DNA of 28,565 bases. Source: Trichomonas vaginalis G3. Taxonomy: Eukaryota > Parabasalia > Trichomonadida > Trichomonadidae. How positions within the stretch are numbered: the first letter of the stretch is position 1; every line of letters begins with the position of its first letter. The notes beneath the pieces are model-generated. The model saw only the letters and a list, made by a program, of their open reading frames with translations. It was not told where the DNA came from and searched no databases. Shown here piece by piece: positions 23,273 through 28,565 of the stretch. The translations under genes were made by a program, and so were the position numbers. The stretch spans positions 1 to 28,565 of the forward strand of contig NW_026529188.1 of the NCBI RefSeq assembly GCF_026262505.1. Reading direction: 5' to 3'.

Positions 23273-24370
23273 AGTCATAGAGGCTGTCAAACCGTCAGTC
23301 ATATTGTCACTCAAACTGTCAGTCTTATTCTAACTAAAAAGCTAATTCATAGTGTCTGTCAAACCGAAGTCATATTGTCACTCAAACTGTCAGTCTTATT
23401 CTAACTAAAAAGCTAATTCATAGTGTCTGTCAAACCGAAGTCATATTGTCACTCAAATTGTCAGTCATACACTCACTCAAATCAACAGTCATATTGTCAC
23501 CCACACTCTCAGTCATATTCTAAATAAAACCTTAATTCATAGTGTCTGTCAAACCGTCAGTCATATTGTCACTCAAACTGTCAGTCTTATTCTAACTAAA
23601 AAGCTAATTCATAGTGTCTGTCAAACCGAAGTCATATTGTCACTCAAATTGTCAGTCATACACTCACTCAAATCAACAGTCATATTGTCACCCACACTCT
23701 CAGTCATATTCTAAATAAAACCTTAAGTCATAGAGGCTGTCAAACCGTCAGTCATATTGTCACTCAAACTGTCAGTCTTATTCTAACTAAAAAGCTAATT
23801 CATAGTGTCTGTCAAACCGTCAGTCATATTGTCACTCAAACTGTCAGTCTTATTCTAACTAAAAAGCTAATTCATAGTGTCTGTCAAACCGAAGTCATAT
23901 TGTCACTCAAATTGTCAGTCATACACTCACTCAAATCAACAGTCATATTGTCACCCACACTCTCAGTCATATTCTAAATAAAACCTTAAGTCATAGAGGC
24001 TGTCAAACCGTCAGTCATATTGTCACTCAAACTGTCAGTCTTATTCTAACTAAAAAGCTAATTCATAGTGTCTGTCAAACCGAAGTCATATTGTCACTCA
24101 AATTGTCAGTCATACACTCACTCAAATCAACAGTCATATTGTCACCCACACTCTCAGTCATATTCTAAATAAAACCTTAAGTCATAGAGGCTGTCAAACC
24201 GTCAGTCATATTGTCACTCAAACTGTCAGTCTTATTCTAACTAAAAAGCTAATTCATAGTGTCTGTCAAACCGAAGTCATATTGTCACTCAAATTGTCAG
24301 TCATACACTCACTCAAATCAACAGTCATATTGTCACCCACACTCTCAGTCATATTCTAAATAAAACCTTA
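23273..24370 (+). repeat. 11-mers and 8-mers, one D-led, nearly indel-free
   Basis: 23273-23534 is an 11-mer, A-B-C-D'-B-C-D'-E-F-G-H, with two D' subunits (262 bp). 23535-23725 is a D-led 8-mer. 23726-23988 is a standard 263-bp 11-mer. 23989-24179 and 24180-24370 are 191-bp 8-mers. All lengths match the 24-bp rule exactly. Confidence 0.87.
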
Positions 24371-25342
24371 AGTCATAGAGGCTGTCAAACCGTCAGTCAT
24401 ATTGTCACTCAAACTGTCAGTCTTATTCTAACTAAAAAGCTAATTCATAGTGTCTGTCAAACCGTCAGTCATATTGTCACTCAAACTGTCAGTCTTATCC
24501 TAACTAAAACTAATCATAGTGTCTGTCAAACCGTCAGTCATATTGTCACTCAAACTGTCAGTCTTATTCTAACTAAAAGCTAATTCATAGTGTCTGTCAA
24601 ACGAAGTCATATTGTCACTCAAATTGTCAGTCATACACTCACTCAAATCAACAGTCATATTGTCCCACACTCTCAGTCATATTCTAAATAAAACCTTAAG
24701 TCATAGAGGCTGTCAAACCGTCAGTCATATTGTCACTCAAACTGTCAGTCTTATTCTAACTAAAAAGCTAATTCATAGTGTCTGTCAAACCGTCAGTCAT
24801 ATTGTCACTCAAACTGTCAGTCTTATTCTAACTAAAAAGCTAATTCATAGTGTCTGTCAAACCGAAGTCATATTGTCACTCAAATTGTCAGTCATACACT
24901 CACTCAAATCAACAGTCATATTGTCACCCACACTCTCAGTCATATTCTAATAAAACCTTAAGTCATAGAGGCTGTCAAACCGTCAGTCATATTGTCACTC
25001 AAACTGTCAGTCTTATTCTAACTAAAAAGCTAATTCATAGTGTCTGTCAAACCGAAGTCATATTGTCACTCAAATTGTCAGTCATACACTCACTCAAATC
25101 AACAGTCATATTGTCACCCACACTCTCAGTCATATTCTAAATAAAACCTTAAGTCATAGAGGCTGTCAAACCGTCAGTCATATTGTCACTCAAACTGTCA
25201 GTCTTATTCTAACTAAAAAGCTAATTCATAGTGTCTGTCAAACCGAAGTCATATTGTCACTCAAATTGTCAGTCATACACTCACTCAAATCAACAGTCAT
25301 ATTGTCACCCACACTCTCAGTCATATTCTAAATAAAACCTTA
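24371..25342 (+). repeat. 14-mer, 11-mer and two 8-mers leading to the third B-B-B unit
   Basis: 24371-24698 is the 14-mer with three C-containing trimers, 328 bp against an expected 335. 24699-24960 is an 11-mer, and 24961-25151 and 25152-25342 are 191-bp 8-mers. Its counterpart is 17463-18439. Confidence 0.85.
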
Positions 25343-26457
25343 AGTCATAGAGGCTGTCAAACCGTCAGTCATATTGTCACTCAAACTGTCAGTCATATTG
25401 TCACTCAAACTGTCAGTCATATTGTCACTCAAACTGTCAGTCTTATTCTAACTAAAACCTTAAGTCATAGAGGCTGTCAAACCGTCAGTCATATTGTCAC
25501 TCAAACTGTCAGTCTTATCCTAACTAAAAAGCTAATCATAGTGTCTGTCAAACGTCAGTCATATTGTCACTCAAACTCTTCAATCATACACTCATCAAAT
25601 CAACAGTCATAGTGTCTGTCAAACCGTCAGTCATATTGTCACTCAAACTTCAGTCTTATTCTAACTAAAAAGCTAATTCATAGTGTCTGTCAAACCGAAG
25701 TCATATTGTCACTCAAATTGTCAGTCATACACTCACTCAAATCAACAGTCATATTGTCACCCACACTCTCAGTCATATTCTAAATAAAACCTTAAGTCAT
25801 AGAGGCTGTCAAACCGTCAGTCATATTGTCACTCAAACTGTCAGTCTTATTCTAACTAAAAAGCTAATTCATAGTGTCTGTCAAACCGAAGTCATATTGT
25901 CACTCAAATTGTCAGTCATACACTCACTCAAATCAACAGTTATATTGTCACTCACACTATCAGTCTTATTCTAACTAAAAGCTAATTCATAGTGTCTGTC
26001 AAACCGTCAGTCATATTGTCACTCAAACTCTCATCATACACTCACTCAAATCAACAGTCATATTGTCAGTCAAACTGTCAGTCATATTGTCACTCAAACT
26101 GTCAGTCTATTCTAACTAAAACCGTAAGTCATAGAGGCTGTCAAACGTCATCATATTGTCACTCAACTGTCAGTCTTATCCTAACTAAAAAGCTAATTCA
26201 TAGTGTCTGTCAAACCGTCAGTCATATTGTCACTCAAACTGTCAGTCTTCATTCTAACTAAAAAGCTAATTCATAGTGTCTGTCAAACCGAGTCATATTG
26301 TCACTCAAACTGTCAGTCTTATTCTAACTAAAAAGCTAATTCATAGTGTCTGTCAAACCGAAGTCATATTGTCACTCAAATTGTCAGTCATACACTCACT
26401 CAAATCAACAGTCATGTTGTCACCCACACTCTCAGTCATATTCTAAATAAAACCTTA
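25343..26457 (+). repeat. B-B-B unit and 28-mer, copy 3
   Basis: 25343-25794 is the B-B-B 19-mer (452 bp) with J altered to end aaaacctta, making it H-like. 25795-26457 is the 28-mer (663 bp). Indels are frequent from about 25,530 to the end of this stretch. Confidence 0.85.
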
Positions 26458-27816
26458 AGTCATAGAGGCTGTCAAACCGTCAGTCATATTGTCACTCAAA
26501 CTGTCAGTCTTATTCTAACTAAAAAGCTAATTCATAGTGTCTGTCAAACCGAAGTCATATTGTCACTCAAATTGTCAGTCATACACTCACTCAAATCAAC
26601 AGTCATTTGTCACCCACACTCTCAGTTATTCTAAATAAAACCTTAAGTCATAGAGGCTGTCAAACCGTCAGTCATATTGTCACTCAAACTGTCAGTCTCT
26701 TATCCTAACTAAAAAGCTAATTCATAGTGTCTGTCAAACCGAAGTCATATTGTCACTCAAATTGTCAGTCATACACTCACTCAAATCAACAGTCATATTG
26801 TCACCCACACTCTCAGTCATATTCTAAATAAAACCTTAAGTCATAGAGGCTGTCAAACCGTCAGTCATATTGTCACTCAAACTGTCAGTCTTATTCTAAC
26901 TAAAAAGCTAATTCATAGTGTCTGTCAAACCGAAGTCATATTGTCACTCAAATTGTCAGTCATACACTCACTCAAATCAACAGTCATATTGTCACCCACA
27001 CTCTCAGTCATATTCTAAATAAAACCTTAAGTCATAGAGGCTGTCAAACCGTCAGTCATATTGTCACTCAAACTGTCAGTCTTATTCTAACTAAAAAAGC
27101 TAATTCATAGTGTCTGTCAAACCGAAGTCATATTGTCACTCAAATTGTCAGTCATACACTCACTCAAATCAACAGTTATATTGTCACTCAAACTGTCAGT
27201 CTTATTCTAACTAAAAAAGCTAATTCATAGTGTCTGTCAAACCGAAGTCATATTGTCACTCAAATGTCAGTCATACACTCACTCAAATCAACAGTCATAT
27301 TGTCACCCACACTCTCAGTCTTATCTAACTAAAAGCTAATTCATAGTGTCTGTCAAACCGTCAGTCATATTGTCACTCAAACTCTCAGTCATACACTCAC
27401 TCAAATCAACATTCATAGTGTCAGTCAAACTGTCAGTCATATTGTCACTCAAACTGTCAGTCTTATTCTAACTAAAAACCGTAATCATAGAGGTCTGTCA
27501 AACCGTCAGTCATATTGTCACTCAAACTGTCAGTCTTATCCTAACTAAAAAGCTAATTCAAGTGTCTGTCAAACCGTCAGTCATATTGTCACTCAAACTG
27601 TCAGTCTTATTCTAACTAAAAAGCTAATTCATATGTCTGTCAAACCGTCAGTCATATTGTCACTCAAACTGTCAGTCTTATTCTAACTAAAAAGCTAATT
27701 CATAGTGTCTGTCAAACCGAAGTCATATTGTCACTCAAATTGTCAGTCATACACTCACTCAAATCAACAGTCATATTGTCACCCACACTCTCAGTCTTAT
27801 TCTAAATAAAACCTTA
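26458..27816 (+). repeat. Three 8-mers and an enlarged 30-mer (33 subunits), copy 3
   Basis: 26458-26645, 26646-26838 and 26839-27029 are 8-mers of 188-193 bp. 27030-27816 follows the 30-mer order, including the G-to-C junction near 27320, but has one extra D-B-C trimer, making 33 subunits and 787 bp. Its last subunit is a C/H chimera. Confidence 0.83.
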
Positions 27817-28565
27817 AGTCATAGAGGCTGTCAAACCGTCAGTCATATTGTCACTCAAACTGTCAGTCTTATTCTAACTAAAAAGCTAATTCATAGTGTC
27901 TGTCAAACCGAAGTCATATTGTCACTCAAATTGTCAGTCATACACTCACTCAAATCAACAGTCATATTGTCACCCACACTCTCAGTCATATTCTAAATAA
28001 AACCTTAAGTCATAGAGGCTGTCAAACCGTCAGTCATATTGTCACTCAAACTGTCAGTCTTATCTAACTAAAAAGCTAATTCATAGTGTCTGTCAAACCG
28101 AAGTCATATTGTCACTCAAATTGTCAGTCATACACTCACTCAAATCAACAGTCATATTGTCACCCACACTCTCAGTCATATTCTAAATAAAACCTTAAGT
28201 CATAGAGGCTGTCAAACCGTCAGTCATATTGTCACTCAAACTGTCAGTCTTATTCTAACTAAAAAGCTAATTCATAGTGTCTGTCAAACCGAAGTCATAT
28301 TGTCACTCAAATTGTCAGTCATACACTCACTCAAATCAACAGTCATATTGTCACCCACACTCTCAGTCATATTCTAAATAAAACCTTAAGTCATAGAGGC
28401 TGTCAAACCGTCAGTCATATTGTCACTCAAACTGTCAGTCTTATTCTAACTAAAAAGCTAATTCATAGTGTCTGTCAAACCGAAGTCATATTGTCACTCA
28501 AATTGTCAGTCATACACTCACTCAAATCAACAGTCATATTGTCACCCACACTCTCAGTCTTATTC
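27817..28565 (+). repeat. Run of canonical 8-mers to the window end
   Basis: 8-mers start at 27817, 28008, 28198 and 28389. The last has A to G and then a C-type start (agtcttattc) at the window end, where H would be expected, so another G-to-C junction may begin here. The array continues past the window. Confidence 0.85.

Larger units (their letters stand above)
1..28565 (+). repeat. Satellite array of 24-bp subunits with higher-order organisation, filling the window
   Basis: The window is a continuous tandem array. Nearly every subunit starts agtcat, agtctt, attcat or aatcat and runs for 24 bp, giving about 1,190 subunits, all in one orientation. Neither array edge is visible: the sequence starts inside an H subunit and stops inside a C-type subunit. 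The usual higher-order unit is 191 bp (A-B-C-D'-E-F-G-H). Diagnostic cores are A agaggctg, B caaactgtc, C ctaactaaaaagcta, D agtgtctg, E caaattgtc, F cactcactcaaatcaac, G cacccacactctc and H ctaaataaaacctta. D' is the 23-bp form of D, ending ccga instead of ccgtc. Minor types are I (gtcagtcaaactgtc), J (aaaaccgta), K (aaaaccatc), L (ctcttaaactatg), N (aaaccctaa), O (A/D-like, agtcatagtgtctg), P (agttatattg), B2 (caaactctc) and F2 (aatcatacac). A layered satellite of this size implies eukaryotic heterochromatin; the family is not one I recognise. Confidence 0.97.

Noticed and set aside
1-28565. CRISPR array
   Set aside because: Repeats of 24 bp recur without unique spacers: all DNA between repeats is the same repeat family. 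Array size and hierarchy do not fit CRISPR.
1-28565. Telomere repeats or a CENP-B box
   Set aside because: I saw no run of TTAGGG-type or related telomeric repeats on either strand, and no subunit resembles the CENP-B box (core TTCG...CGGG).
1-28565. Transposon, LTR or other mobile element within the array
   Set aside because: No stretch longer than one subunit departs from the 24-bp family, no inverted repeats stand out, and no coding remnants of a transposase or reverse transcriptase are visible.
1-28565. Plasmid or phage origin iterons
   Set aside because: Iterons of about 20 bp exist in bacterial origins but in small numbers next to a rep gene. Over a thousand copies with kilobase-scale blocks and no gene argue against this.
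1-28565. Inverted segments or hairpins within the array
   Set aside because: The + strand keeps the agtca orientation from end to end, and I found no tgact-rich reversed block. No long stem could be formed from the subunits.

Overview
The whole 28.6 kb window is one uninterrupted satellite DNA array. I see no gene, RNA gene, transposon, unique sequence or array edge in it. Every stretch reads as a head-to-tail run of roughly 1,190 related subunits of 24 bp, all in the same orientation. The base composition is AT-rich: I counted 36% G+C in the canonical unit, with about twice as much C as G on the + strand. An array of this size with layered higher-order structure is typical of eukaryotic heterochromatin (centromeric, pericentromeric, subtelomeric or sex-chromosomal). 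I do not recognise the satellite family and cannot name the organism.

The array is hierarchical. Eight subunit types, here named A to H, form the commonest higher-order unit, A-B-C-D'-E-F-G-H, which is 191 bp long (seven subunits of 24 bp and one, D', of 23 bp). A and D are sister types, as are B, E, G and I, and C, H, J, K and N. The 191-bp unit is therefore best read as 3+3+2 subunits built on an older 72-bp trimer (A/D-B-C). The 24-mer itself looks like a duplicated 12-mer. About 45 units are canonical 8-mers. The rest are longer or shorter variants of 3, 11, 13, 14, 17, 19, 20, 28, 30 or 33 subunits, about 71 to 787 bp. In clean parts every variant length equals 24 bp times the subunit number minus 1 bp per D'.

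Above this level lie kilobase-scale duplications. 8030-10469 and 10470-12908 are adjacent tandem copies of about 2.44 kb. 1865-4465 recurs at 14487-17082. 5328-8029 recurs, lacking one 479-bp unit and carrying one extra 191-bp unit, at 18440-20840 and 25343-27816. 17083-20840 and 23989-27816 are a longer pair. 10470-12717 recurs in altered form at 20841-23272. The window is thus a mosaic of a few multi-kilobase blocks, as expected from repeated unequal exchange or gene-conversion-like copying kept in 24-bp register.

Sequence quality varies. About 5,140-14,470 is almost free of indels, while 1-5,140, 16,270-20,420 and 24,500-27,650 carry many scattered 1-2 base indels, mostly losses, with few substitutions. 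This looks more like residual assembly error than natural divergence. The short open frames that can be read through the array follow from the 24-bp (8-codon) period and are not supported as genes. Feature boundaries below were placed by hand at the H/A junction (cctta|agtcat) and may be off by a base or two in the noisy zones.
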